A program made the translations under genes and the position numbers. The notes under the pieces were generated by a model. It was not told the origin of the DNA, made no database searches, and saw only the letters and a program-made list of their open reading frames with translations. A stretch of 64,000 bases of DNA from Bradyrhizobium ontarionense (GTDB lineage: Bacteria > Pseudomonadota > Alphaproteobacteria > Rhizobiales > Xanthobacteraceae), in the NCBI RefSeq assembly GCF_021088345.1, contig NZ_CP088156.1, forward strand, positions 6,997,001 through 7,061,000. Reading direction: 5' to 3'. Numbering within the stretch: position 1 is the first letter of the stretch; each line of letters opens with the position of its first letter. This document shows positions 1 to 9,600 of this stretch, piece by piece.

Positions 1-288
1 TTCTTCAGGACGCTTCGCTCCAGCGGCCTCGAGGTCAAAGGCGAGCGGGCGTTTCCCGATCATCATCCGTTTACGGCGGACGAGATCGCCTCCCTGACGG
101 AGCAGGCGAGGCGCCAAGGCTTGACCATGGTCACGACCGAGAAGGATCTCGCACGGCTCGGCGGCAGCAAGTCTGGCCGGCCGGACCTCGATATCACCGC
201 ATTTCCGGTGACGCTGCAGTTCAGCGATTTTTCTGCGTTGCGCGCGTTCGTCGCGCAACGGCTGTCCGCGACGCGGCAGCGCCAATAG
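1..288 (+). CDS. lpxK: tetraacyldisaccharide 4'-kinase, C-terminal part
   Basis: This is the last 95 codons of LpxK, the kinase that phosphorylates the 4' position of the lipid A disaccharide at the inner face of the inner membrane. The gene is cut by the window start. The visible part has the family's C-terminal signature: FPDHHPFTADEI around residues 19-30 of the fragment, followed by TTEKDLARL, and it ends at a TAG stop. The nucleotide-binding N-terminal half is outside the window. The next gene converges on it with only six bases between the stop codons, so neither has room for its own terminator. Confidence 0.88.
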   Translation, partial: FFRTLRSSGLEVKGERAFPDHHPFTADEIASLTEQARRQGLTMVTTEKDLARLGGSKSGRPDLDITAFPVTLQFSDFSALRAFVAQRLSATRQRQ

Positions 289-294
289 CGGAGC

Positions 295-522
295 TCAGCC
301 GTTCGCCTTCAGCGCGCCCGGATAGTGCCGCTGCAGCACCGCGCTCGGCACGGCATAGGCCTCCTGGAGGTCGACGCTCCAATATTTGAGCTCGTCCAAC
401 GGTATCCGCGCATCGGTGACGGCGCAGCGCACGTAGCTTCCCGGCGAAATCACGCGGAAGTCGCCATCCAGATACTGCACCTGTGCTTCGCCCTGGCCCG
501 AGGGACCAAACTTGTTGAGCAC
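295..522 (-). CDS. DUF2093 domain-containing protein
   Basis: A 75-residue protein of the DUF2093 family, a small alphaproteobacterial family of unknown function. Family-typical segments are NKFGPSGQGEAQVQYLDGDF at the N terminus and PLDELKYWSVDLQEAYA in the second half. A GTG start is chosen because it has a GGAGG eight bases upstream and gives the usual length; an in-frame start at 570 would add 16 residues that look unrelated to the family. There is no signal peptide or membrane segment, so a cytoplasmic location is likely. It converges with lpxK. No function can be assigned from sequence. Confidence 0.75.
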   Translation of the reverse strand: MLNKFGPSGQGEAQVQYLDGDFRVISPGSYVRCAVTDARIPLDELKYWSVDLQEAYAVPSAVLQRHYPGALKANG

Positions 523-707
523 GTTCGCGACCTCCAATCCCTGTACGCCATCGAGCGCACGACACGCCATTATCGACGGTTTGCTAGCATAAATAGGGGG
601 CCCTGTCCCTTCCGCAAACCCACTGATTTGTGATGCGGCGGCCTGAACGTCCGTGCTAGCTAGCTAAAATTCAGGATGTCCGCCGCTTGTCTTGCCCGGC
701 TGGTTTG

Positions 708-1529
708 ATGCGCTCCCTCGTCGCCGTCGTCGTCTCTCTGCTTTGCGCCACGGCCTCTGCGGAGCCGTTGGCGGCGCCCGTCGCAATCGAGATCCCCTCC
801 AGTGGCTACGTTCTGCACGCGCAGCTCTACAGGCCGAGCGGGGACGGCCCATTTCCGACGGTGATCGCGCTGCATGGCTGCGGCGGGCTTGCTGGCCGTT
901 CCGAAGCCGTGCTGCCCCGCTACCGCGATTGGGCCGAGGAGCTCGTCAAGGACGGCAAGGCGGTGCTGTTGCCGGACAGCTACAGCTCGCGCGGGCTCGG
1001 CCCGCAATGTCGCGTCAAGGAGCGTCGCATCAGCGGCCGGCGTGATCGCGTCGCCGATATCGTGGCGGCGCAGAAATGGCTGACCCAGCAATCCTGGGCC
1101 ATGCCCGACCGTGTTAGCCTCGTGGGCTGGGCCAGCGGCGCGAGTGCGTTGCTGTGGGCGGTGCGTCCGCAGCTCCCCGACCACGTCTCGCCCGACTTTC
1201 GTTCTGCCGTCGCGTTCTATCCGGATTGTCGCGCTTCATCAGGCCTGGGGTGGAGCACGCGCGTCCCCACATTGATCCTGATCGGCAGCCTGGACGACGT
1301 CTATTCGCCGCCGGCCTGCCGGCAGATGATCGATGGCGCGCGCGGCCGCAGCGCGCTCACGCGCATCGTGGTCTATCCCGGCGCCTATCACGATTTCGAT
1401 CGGGTCAACCTTCCACTGCACCAGGTGGCCGGCGCCGACGCGGCTGCGCCCGAACGCGGCCATGTCGGCTCGGATCCCGAGGCGCGGGCCGATGCCCAGA
1501 AGCTGGTGGCCGATTGGCTGGCACGTTGA
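708..1529 (+). CDS. secreted dienelactone hydrolase-like alpha/beta hydrolase
   Basis: A 273-residue alpha/beta hydrolase with a probable Sec signal peptide (MRSLVAVVVSLLCATASA), so it probably acts in the periplasm. The fold signature LHGCGG forms the oxyanion region. The nucleophile elbow reads GWASG, giving serine instead of the cysteine of classical dienelactone hydrolase. The acid is probably in GSLDDVYSP and the catalytic histidine in GAYHDFD. The substrate is unknown; the family cleaves small esters and lactones. The ATG at 708 is preferred over an in-frame TTG at 687 because it puts the signal peptide at the N terminus. It ends seven bases from the converging xseA. Confidence 0.75.
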   Translation: MRSLVAVVVSLLCATASAEPLAAPVAIEIPSSGYVLHAQLYRPSGDGPFPTVIALHGCGGLAGRSEAVLPRYRDWAEELVKDGKAVLLPDSYSSRGLGPQCRVKERRISGRRDRVADIVAAQKWLTQQSWAMPDRVSLVGWASGASALLWAVRPQLPDHVSPDFRSAVAFYPDCRASSGLGWSTRVPTLILIGSLDDVYSPPACRQMIDGARGRSALTRIVVYPGAYHDFDRVNLPLHQVAGADAAAPERGHVGSDPEARADAQKLVADWLAR

Positions 1530-1536
1530 ACGGAGC

Positions 1537-3124
1537 CTAGAACAGGCTGCCCTGGTCGGCGGGATCGGGCGTGCGCTTCGGAGCCGTCGGCTTCCCCTCG
1601 CGCGCGGCTTTCGGCGCCGCCGGTGCTGCCGCCGGGACAGGGCATCCCGCGCCGGCCGTTGCCGCGACCTTGCCGTCGGCAAATTCGATCGAGAGCGCGG
1701 CGCCCGGACCGATGCTCGCTGCATGATGCAGCGGGTGGCCGGTCTCGTCGCGCACCAGCGCGAAACCACGCGCCAGCACGCTGCGATAGGATAGCGCCGC
1801 CAGCAGCTGGCCGGCATGGTCAGCGCGGGCCGACAGACGCGAGATCGACGTCATCAGTGCACGCCGGGCGCGTTCTGCGAGACGCTCCGCGCGCTCGCGC
1901 TCGCGGCTGATGGCCTGGCGCTTGGCCTGCGCATAGGCGAACCGTGACGCCTTGAAGCGCGCGTCGAGGGCTTCGAAGCGCTCGCGCCGCCGATGCAACA
2001 GGGCTCGCGACGACAGCGACAACCGCTCGGACGAGACGACGAGGCGATGATCGGCTTGCGCGATCTGCCCATGAAGCACGCGCAGAGTGAGCTTGGCGCT
2101 GGCGGCGGCGAAGCGGCGAAAATGCACGTGCGTATTGGTCTTGAGCGCGCGCGGAAGCGTCGCTGCCGCCGAATCCAGCCGCTGCCTGGGAATCGCGAGC
2201 AGCTCGGTGGCCCCCGGCAGCGCCCGCGCGGCGGCGCGCAGCTCGTTACGGCGGCTCTCCTGGCCGCGCTGCCAGCAGACGCTGACGCGGCGCGCGAGGC
2301 TCGCGACCTCCTGCATCAGCTCGCTGCGTACCGGCACCGCCATTTCTGCCGCAGCCGTGGGCGTCGGCGCGCGCTTGTCGGCGGCGAAATCAATCAAGGT
2401 CACGTCGGTCTCATGGCCGACCGCCGAGATCAGCGGGATCAGGCTGTCCGCTGCAGCGCGGACCACGATCTCCTCGTTGAACGACCAGAGATCCTCCAGC
2501 GAGCCGCCGCCGCGGGCGACGATCAGCACGTCGGGCCGCGGGATTGGGCCGTCCTCCGGCAAATCATTGAAGCCGCGGATCGCCGCCGCGACCTGCTCGG
2601 CCGAGCCTTCGCCCTGCACCTTGACCGGCCAGACCAGCACGTGGCGAGGGAAGCGATCCTCCAGCCGGTGCAGGATGTCGCGGATGACGGCGCCGGTCGG
2701 CGAGGTGACGACGCCGATCACCTCCGGCAGCCACGGCAGCAATTGCTTGCGCGCGGGATCGAACAGGCCTTCGGCCCCGAGCTTCTTCTTCCGTTCCTCC
2801 ATCAGCGCCATCAGCGCGCCGATGCCGGCCGGCTCCAGCGCCTCGATGACGATCTGGTATTTCGAGGAGTTCGGATAGGTCGTGAGCTTGCCGGTCGCAA
2901 TGACCTCGAGCCCTTCCTGGGGCTTGAAGCGCATGCGGCCGTGCACGCCCTTCCAGATCACCGCCTCGATCTTGGCGTTCCTAGGAATGCGGGCCACGGA
3001 AGCCGGTGATCTCGCCGCGCACCCGGACATGGCCGAACTGGTCCTCGACCGTGCGCTTCAGCGCGGAGGACAGTTCCGAGACGGTGAATTCGGGCGCGTT
3101 GGGAAGGGCTTCCGCGGGCGGCAT
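1537..3124 (-). pseudogene. xseA: exodeoxyribonuclease VII large subunit, frameshifted
   Basis: The large subunit of exonuclease VII, which degrades single-stranded DNA with XseB. The N-terminal OB-fold reads normally from the ATG at 3122-3124 through [20 protein letters not shown] and [11 protein letters not shown], then meets an in-frame TAG near 2983. The family sequence resumes in another frame with [16 protein letters not shown] and continues intact through the catalytic domain ([17 protein letters not shown]) to GSLF. The family normally has about ten more residues at the break (roughly SGHAYFALKD), so about 29 bp appear to be missing. Restoring 29 bp gives 538 codons plus a stop, a plausible family length. 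Unless this is a sequence error, the gene makes no full-length product. Confidence 0.8.
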
Positions 3125-3220
3125 CGCTGGCTGATTCGGGTTTGGGAGCAGCCGTCAAGGTAGGGGCTTTCCGCCCAAACCGCCAATCAAGCCGTTGTCT
3201 TTTCGATAACTCTATATTAC

Positions 3221-3238
3221 AGAGTACTCTATATAGAG
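3221..3238. promoter_or_regulatory. nested AT-rich palindromes upstream of a hydrolase operon
   Basis: Two overlapping perfect palindromes, AGAGTACTCT (3221-3230) and CTCTATATAGAG (3227-3238), lie 11 bases before the hydrolase start. The nonamer ACTCTATAT occurs at 3209-3217 and again at 3226-3234. This tract is strikingly AT-rich for this chromosome. The inferred role is an operator for the winged-helix regulator encoded as the third gene of the operon. Confidence 0.5.
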
Positions 3239-3249
3239 CAAAAGCGGAG

Positions 3250-4245
3250 ATGGATACCATGTGGAGGAGCATCAAGATCATGCGCCGGCTGATCGGCTGG
3301 GGACTCGGCCTCGCCGGTGCTCTGGCGCTGGTTCTGGCCCTGATGATCGCGACGCCCCTGGTGCGTCCGCCCGAATTGAAATCGATCTCGGAGACCGTCG
3401 GCCGCGTCGACCGCAGCACCATGCCCGCGTTGCAGCGCTTCGGCGCCCGGGACGGTACCGAGCTGGCCTATCGCCACTACCCGGCGCGGGCGACGCCGGT
3501 CGGCAAGGTCGCCATCCTGGTTCACGGTTCCTCCGGCTCCAGCGTGGCCGTGCATGCGCTGGCGGACGGGCTCGCCGCCCGCGGCATTGACACGTTCGCG
3601 CCTGACATCCGCGGTCATGGCGGCTCCGGCAGCCGCGGCGACATCGGCTATCTCGGTCAGCTCGAGGACGATCTCGCCGATCTCGTCGCCGAGGTCAGGA
3701 AATCGGTTCCGGCCCAGCCGATCACGCTGCTCGGGCATTCGGCCGGCGGCGGTTTCGCGCTGCGTGCGGCTGGCGCGCCGATCCAGGACCTGTTCGCGCG
3801 CACCGTGCTGCTTTCGCCCTATCTCGGCTACGATGCACCGACCAACCGGGAGAATTCCGGCGGCTGGGCCGGTCCCGACATTCCGCGAATCCTGGCGCTC
3901 GGCGTGCTCGATCGCCTCGGCCTGCCGTGCTGCGAGGCGCTGCCGGCGCTGGCCTTTGCCGTCCGGCCGAATTCGGAAAAGTTCCTGGCCCCGACCTACA
4001 GCTACCGGCTGCTGCGGAATTTTGCGACGCGCGGCTACAAGGCCGATCTGGCCGCGGCCAAGCACCCGCTCAGCTTGATCGCCGGCGCCGACGACGAGCT
4101 GATGCTCGCCGACAGATATGCCGACGCGGTGTATGCCGTCGCGCCCGGTGTTGACGTGAAGCTGATCGCGGGCGTCAATCACATGGAGATCGTCTCGGCA
4201 GCGCAGGCGGTCGCCGCCATTGCCGAGGACGTGGCCACGCGTTGA
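3250..4245 (+). CDS. membrane-anchored alpha/beta hydrolase
   Basis: A 331-residue alpha/beta hydrolase of the lysophospholipase/acylglycerol lipase type. Residues about 14-35 form one hydrophobic helix, so the catalytic domain is probably anchored and periplasmic. HGSSGSS is the oxyanion region, GHSAGGG the nucleophile elbow, GADDELM carries the probable acid, and VNHMEI the probable histidine. The start at 3250 follows a purine-rich site (AAAGCGGAG); the longer in-frame reading upstream runs through the operator-like palindromes. It is first in an operon with a membrane protein (12 bp gap) and a winged-helix regulator. The substrate is not evident. Confidence 0.75.
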   Translation: MDTMWRSIKIMRRLIGWGLGLAGALALVLALMIATPLVRPPELKSISETVGRVDRSTMPALQRFGARDGTELAYRHYPARATPVGKVAILVHGSSGSSVAVHALADGLAARGIDTFAPDIRGHGGSGSRGDIGYLGQLEDDLADLVAEVRKSVPAQPITLLGHSAGGGFALRAAGAPIQDLFARTVLLSPYLGYDAPTNRENSGGWAGPDIPRILALGVLDRLGLPCCEALPALAFAVRPNSEKFLAPTYSYRLLRNFATRGYKADLAAAKHPLSLIAGADDELMLADRYADAVYAVAPGVDVKLIAGVNHMEIVSAAQAVAAIAEDVATR

Positions 4246-4257
4246 GGTTCAAGCCGC

Positions 4258-4806
4258 ATGATCGACAGCCTGGAAGCCGCACGTGCGCTTGATGACATCG
4301 AGGATGTGATGAAGCGCGTGCGCCAGTCGCAGATCTACCGGCTGTCCAGCCTGCTGATGATCCTCTGGGGCGCGCTGGTGTTTGCCGGCAATCTCGTGAC
4401 CTACCTGACGCCCGTCTACGCGGACAAGGCATGGCTGTCGGTCTATGTCCTCGGTCTGGCCGGGTCGGTCCTGTTGGGGGCGGCGGAGAAGGCGCGTTCG
4501 GGGATGCGCAGCTTCGATCTGAGGGCGCTGCTCGCCTTCGTGATGTTCTTTGCTTTCGGTTTCTTCGTCGAAACGATCGGCCATTTCGGGCCGCGTGAGA
4601 TGGGCGCGTTCTGGCCGATCTATTTCATGCTGTTCTACGGCCTCGCCGGCCTGTGGTTCGGCATCGCGTTCACGATGTTCGGCCTCTGCGTCACCATCTT
4701 GACCCTGATCGGCTACGTCTACATCGGCGCGGCGTTTCCGCTGTGGATGGCCTTCGTCAATGGCGGCGGCCTGATCGTTGGCGGCCTGTGGATGCGGCGG
4801 AGCTGA
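4258..4806 (+). CDS. conserved multi-pass membrane protein
   Basis: An unrecognised 182-residue protein. After a charged N-terminal stretch of about 25 residues (ALDDIEDVMKRVRQSQIYRL), it has about five hydrophobic segments: around residues 29-47, 58-77, 86-105, 115-145 and 150-178. It has no signal peptide and no catalytic motif that I recognise. It sits between the anchored hydrolase and the winged-helix regulator with very short spacing, so the three are probably co-expressed. It could sense or present the hydrolase substrate, or act on the regulator, but that is only inference from context. Confidence 0.65.
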   Translation: MIDSLEAARALDDIEDVMKRVRQSQIYRLSSLLMILWGALVFAGNLVTYLTPVYADKAWLSVYVLGLAGSVLLGAAEKARSGMRSFDLRALLAFVMFFAFGFFVETIGHFGPREMGAFWPIYFMLFYGLAGLWFGIAFTMFGLCVTILTLIGYVYIGAAFPLWMAFVNGGGLIVGGLWMRRS

Positions 4807-4810
4807 CGCA

Positions 4811-5125
4811 TTGGCGGAGCTCGACGAGATCATCCACCAGCCGCTGCGGCTGAAGATCATGGCGGCCCTGAATGCCCTGCCGGCAGGCACCGGGCTGGAA
4901 TTCGTCCGGCTGAAGAAGCTGACGGCGGCCACTGATGGCAACCTCGGCGCCCATATCGACACGCTGGCGCGCGCCGGCTATGTCGCGGTCGACAAGGCCT
5001 TCGTCGGCAAGAAGCCGCAGACCACGGTGACGGCCACCATGCCAGGTCGCGCCGCCTTTGCCCGCCATGTCGCGAGCCTGCAGGAAATCATCGCCGGGGC
5101 CGCCGCAAGGCCGCCCGACCCATGA
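4811..5125 (+). CDS. winged-helix DNA-binding regulator
   Basis: A regulator of about 104 residues made almost entirely of a winged helix, similar to the PF13601-type MarR/ArsR-like family. LDEIIHQPLRLKIMAALNAL is the first helix pair, KKLTAATDGNLGAHIDTL the recognition region, and KKPQTTVTATMPGRAAF the wing. TTG at 4811 is chosen because it lies just after the previous stop and begins the family-like sequence; an in-frame ATG at 4778 overlapping the membrane gene is possible. It is the only DNA-binding protein of the operon and the natural candidate to bind the palindromes at 3209-3238 and repress its own operon. Confidence 0.72.
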   Translation: MAELDEIIHQPLRLKIMAALNALPAGTGLEFVRLKKLTAATDGNLGAHIDTLARAGYVAVDKAFVGKKPQTTVTATMPGRAAFARHVASLQEIIAGAAARPPDP

Positions 5126-5196
5126 TTTGACTCCGTTGCGAGGGCCGGGCAATTGGGGCCTCCAATCGACTCTCATCCCCTGCGACGGCGTTAGAT

Positions 5197-6480
5197 ATGC
5201 ACATTCTCCTCATTGGCTCCGGCGGCCGCGAACACGCTCTCGCCTGGAAGATTGCCGGCTCTCCGCTGCTGACCAAGCTCTGGTGTGCACCCGGCAATGC
5301 GGGGATCGCCCGGGAAGCCGAATGTGTCGCGCTCGACGTCGCCGATCATGCGGCGGTGATCGATTTCTGCAGGGCGAACAAGGTCGATCTGGTGGTGGTC
5401 GGCCCCGAGACGCCGCTCGCTGCCGGCATCGTCGACGATCTCGAGACGGCCGGCATCAAGGCGTTCGGACCGAGCAAGCTCGCGGCTCAGCTCGAAGGCT
5501 CCAAGGGCTTCACCAAGGATCTTTGCAGCGAATACGGCATTCCGACCGGCGCCTATGGGCGGTTCGACAATGCTCCGGAGGCGCTGGCCTATGTGCGCGA
5601 CCAGGGGGCGCCGATCGTCGTCAAGGCGGACGGACTGGCCGCGGGCAAGGGCGTCGTGGTGGCCAGGACGCTGGCGGAGGCGGAGGACGCCGTCAGGATG
5701 ATGTTCGATGGCGGCTTTGGCGTGGCCGGCGCGGAGGTCGTCATCGAGGAATATCTCGAAGGCCGCGAGGTCTCGTTCTTCGCGCTGTGCGATGGCGAGA
5801 CCGCAATTCCGCTGGCCTCGGCGCAGGACCACAAGCGGGTGTTCGATCACGACCAGGGACCCAACACCGGCGGCATGGGCGCGTATTCGCCGACGCCGTT
5901 CGTCACTCAGGCCATCCATGACCAGATCATGGATCGGGTCATTCTGCCGACCATCGCCGGCATGAATGCGCGCGGCACGCCCTTCAAGGGCGTGCTCTAT
6001 GCCGGCCTGATGCTGACCGCGGAGGGGCCGAAGCTGTTCGAATACAACGTGCGCTTCGGCGATCCGGAATGCCAGGTGCTGATGTTGCGCATGATGTCGG
6101 ATCTGGTGCCGGCGCTTCTGGCGGCGTGCGACGGGCAGTTGAAGAATTTCGATCTGCGCTGGTTTCCGGACGCCGCAGTGACCGTCGTGATGGCGGCGAA
6201 CGGCTATCCCGGCGACTATAGCAAGGGCAGCGTCATCGCGGGACTGGACGAGGCGGCGAAGGTCGACGGCGTGGAGATCTTCCATGCCGGCACCGTGGCC
6301 AAGGATGGCGCGATCCTGGCCAATGGCGGACGCGTCCTCAACGTCTGCGCCTCCGGGAAGACCGTCACCGAGGCGCAGGCCCGGGCCTATCAGGCGGTGG
6401 ACTTCATCAGGTGGCCGGATGGTTTTTGTCGCCGCGACATCGCCTGGCAGGCGCTGGCGCAGGAGCGCGGCAACAGCTGA
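5197..6480 (+). CDS. purD: phosphoribosylamine--glycine ligase (GAR synthetase)
   Basis: PurD, 427 residues, joins glycine to phosphoribosylamine with ATP in the second step of purine synthesis. The N domain begins [17 protein letters not shown] with the characteristic GGREHA. The ATP-grasp core contains [15 protein letters not shown] at about 141-155, [10 protein letters not shown] at about 222-231 and YNVRFGDPE with the metal-binding acidic residues. Length is normal and there is no fusion to other pur domains. It follows the winged-helix gene by 71 bp and is probably transcribed separately. Downstream, 160 bp separate it from the cyclase operon. Confidence 0.96.
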   Translation: MHILLIGSGGREHALAWKIAGSPLLTKLWCAPGNAGIAREAECVALDVADHAAVIDFCRANKVDLVVVGPETPLAAGIVDDLETAGIKAFGPSKLAAQLEGSKGFTKDLCSEYGIPTGAYGRFDNAPEALAYVRDQGAPIVVKADGLAAGKGVVVARTLAEAEDAVRMMFDGGFGVAGAEVVIEEYLEGREVSFFALCDGETAIPLASAQDHKRVFDHDQGPNTGGMGAYSPTPFVTQAIHDQIMDRVILPTIAGMNARGTPFKGVLYAGLMLTAEGPKLFEYNVRFGDPECQVLMLRMMSDLVPALLAACDGQLKNFDLRWFPDAAVTVVMAANGYPGDYSKGSVIAGLDEAAKVDGVEIFHAGTVAKDGAILANGGRVLNVCASGKTVTEAQARAYQAVDFIRWPDGFCRRDIAWQALAQERGNS

Positions 6481-6641
6481 GGCGAGATGTCTCCGCCCTG
6501 GCCGGCGATGGCCGGGTCGATTCCAACGCCAGTCGGATGCTGATCTGAGCACTCCAGGCTATTTTTCGCGCGAAAATTGTGGCAGTTCCCTAGGGTCATG
6601 CCTTATGGGATGAATCAGTTCCGCCGTGGAACGGAGGGGCC

Positions 6642-9600
6642 ATGGAATGCGCGCGGTGCGGAAAGCAGAATCTGCCGGGGCGCGCCTCGTGCGAGGTCTG
6701 CGGAGAGCCGCTCGGCCTCAGATGCGAGGCGTGCAATCATACGAACGGCCTGTCGAATCGCTTCTGCGGCCAATGTGGCTCGCCGCTGCCGGGGCGGCTC
6801 GCTCCGCCCGATCAGACCGCCCAGCGCGTGCTGCGGAACCTGAGCAGCAAGGGCGGAGAGCGCAAGCGCCTCACCATCCTGTTTGCTGACATTCGTGATT
6901 CGACCGAGCTGATCGACAGTCTCGGCGATCCCGAGCTTGCGATGCAGCGGCTCGATCCGGTGCTCAACCTCATGAAGGAGGCCGTTCACCGCTACGATGG
7001 CGTCGTCAACAAGACGCAGGGCGACGGAGTCATGGCGCTGTTCGGCGCACCGGTGCCGCATGAGGATCATGCGGTCCGCGGCTGTCTCGGTGCGCTGGCG
7101 ATGCAGGACTCGATCGCCCGCCTGGCTGATCCGCATCTGCAGGTCCGCGTCGGGCTGCACACCGGCGAGGTGATCGTCCAGGTCGTCGAAAACAGCATGT
7201 ACCAGACCTATGACGCGGCCGGCGCCAACGTTCATCTGGCTAACCGTCTGGAGCACATGGCCGAGCCGGGGGCGATCCTGATCACCAAGGAGACGTACAC
7301 CGGCGCGCGGCAATTCGTCGAAGCCGAGCCGCTCGGTATCCACACCGTCCGCGGCATATCCACGCCGGTTGCGATCTACAAGCTGATCGGTCGCCTCAAT
7401 GCGCCGGCGAGCGATGTCTTCCGCAGCGGCCAGCGCCTGTTGCCGCTCATCGGGCGCGATGCTCAGCTCCGGGTTCTCGAACGAGAGCTCGAAGACGTGC
7501 TGGCGGCGAGGGGCGCGGTGGTCGGAATCGTCGGTGAAGCCGGCATCGGCAAGAGCCGTCTCTGCTTCGAGTTTGCCGAGAGTTGTCGCCGCCAGGGCAT
7601 CCGCGTCCACGAGGCGCGCGTGCTGGCGCACGGCCGCGCCACGCCGTTCCAGCCGGTGCTCGAATTGTTGCGCGACTTCTTCGGCATCAAGACAAAGGAC
7701 CCGGTCGAGATCTCGCGTCAGCGCGTGGTCGAGAAGCTGGAAGCCATCGGCGCGCCCGATACCGCGCTGGTCCTGCTGCTGGATTTCATGGGTCTGGCCG
7801 ATCCGACCCGTCCGGCGCTCCGGCTCGATCCCGGCGTGTTCAAGACTCGCCTTCTGAATGTATTCAAGACGTTGTTCCGCTCGGCGCCGGCCGACGGCGC
7901 CACGGTGATCATGATCGAGGACCTGCATTGGATCGACGAGGCGAGCGAGGAGTTCGTCGAGGCGCTGGCGGAGGCCACCATCGGCACCAAGACGCTCCTG
8001 GTCGTGAACTACAGGCCCGGCTTCGCCGCGTCCTTCATGCAGCGGGCCGCATTCCACGAACTGCACATCGTCCCGCTAGCCTCCGCCGAGGCGCGCGAGC
8101 TGCTGCGTAGCGTCTTCGGCGACGACCCGTCGCTGGAAGCGCTTGCCGGCGACGTCGTCGAACGGGCGCAGGGCAATCCGTTCTTCCTCGAGGAGTTGGC
8201 CAGCGCGGTCTCGGAGAGTGGCGGCTTCGAGGGTGAGCGCGGCGCCTACCGGCTTAGGGGCGGCGTGGGGGCCATTCCGCTGCCGCCGACCGTGCATGCG
8301 GTCGTGGCTGCGCGCATCGATCGGCTGAGCGAGCCCGCCAAGAACGTGCTGGAGACGGCGGCCGTGATCGGCCGCTCGGTGGCGCTCGCCGTGCTCAGGC
8401 CGGTGACGGGGCTCGCCGATGCCGAGCTGTTCGATGCGCTGGCTCAGCTGAGACAGGCCGATCTTCTCTACGACTTGCCGCCGTTCGACATGGGCGTGCT
8501 CGCCTTCCGCCATCCGCTGATTCAGGAAGTGGCGTATGCGATGCAGCTGCGCTCGCGCCTGAGCACGGTGCACGCGGCCGTCGCGAAGGCCATCGAGGCG
8601 CTCGATTGGGGCAGCCAGGACGAGTTCGCAGCCCTGATCGCCTCGCACTACGAGTTCGCCGGCCAGACAATGCAGGCCGTCGAGCATCTGCAGCGCGCGG
8701 CGCGGTGGATCGGCCGCACTAATACGACGGAAGCACTGCGGCTGTGGAAGAAGGTTCGCGCCATGCTGCAGGCGCTGCCGCAATCGGAGCACGTCGACCG
8801 CCTGCGTGCGCTGGCCAGCGCCCAGATTCTCAACTGCGGATGGCGCGAGGGCATCTCCGCCGATGAGGTCAGGCCTTTTGCCGAAGAGGCGCTGCGCTAT
8901 GCCCGTTCCTCGGACAAGATGCATGAGCCGCTCGTGATCGGCGCTTACGGGCGGGTCCTCGCCTCGACCGGTGCAGTCGACGACTACGTCAATCTGGCGC
9001 AGAACGCGGTCAAGCTGACCTTCGAGGAAGGTGACGTCGGCCTTTATGCGACGGTCAATGCGATGCTCGCGCAGGCGTTCTTCATGTCGGGGCGCCTTAG
9101 CGAGGCATTGAGTGCCGTCGAGACTGCGTACGCCGCGATCGCGGAATATGGAGGTTTCGACAGCAATGTCACGTTGGGCTTGAATCCCAATCAGCTTCTC
9201 GGTTTCGACATCGAGTACTGGATCAAATGTCTGAAGGCGCGCATCCTGGCTCAATTCGGGCGTTTTGCCGAGGCTGATCCGCTCGTGGACGAGCTTTTGC
9301 GAGCCGACGCAGAGATGGCGCCCGTGGTGCGCTTCATCCCGCATTTCGCGTCGGTCGAGCTGGCCTGGGCGCGCGGTGATGACGATCTGCTGCGCCGGCA
9401 CGCCGCCTGCGTGGCCGACATCGCCGAACAATCAGGTATGCCCTATATTCGCGTTCTGTCCCTGTTTTGCCTCAGCCTTTCGGACGCGGTTGCTGACGAT
9501 CTGGCCGCTGCCATCGACAGGCTGCATGACACGATTGCCTTCGCGCGTCGGGTCAAAGCGGCCCTGGATTTCGAGGCGCGCATGCTTGCTGGTTACGCTG

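Noticed and set aside
2970..3000. Programmed ribosomal frameshift in xseA
   Set aside because: There is no slippery heptamer at the junction, and about ten conserved residues are missing, which a frameshift during translation would not restore. A deletion or a sequence error explains it better.
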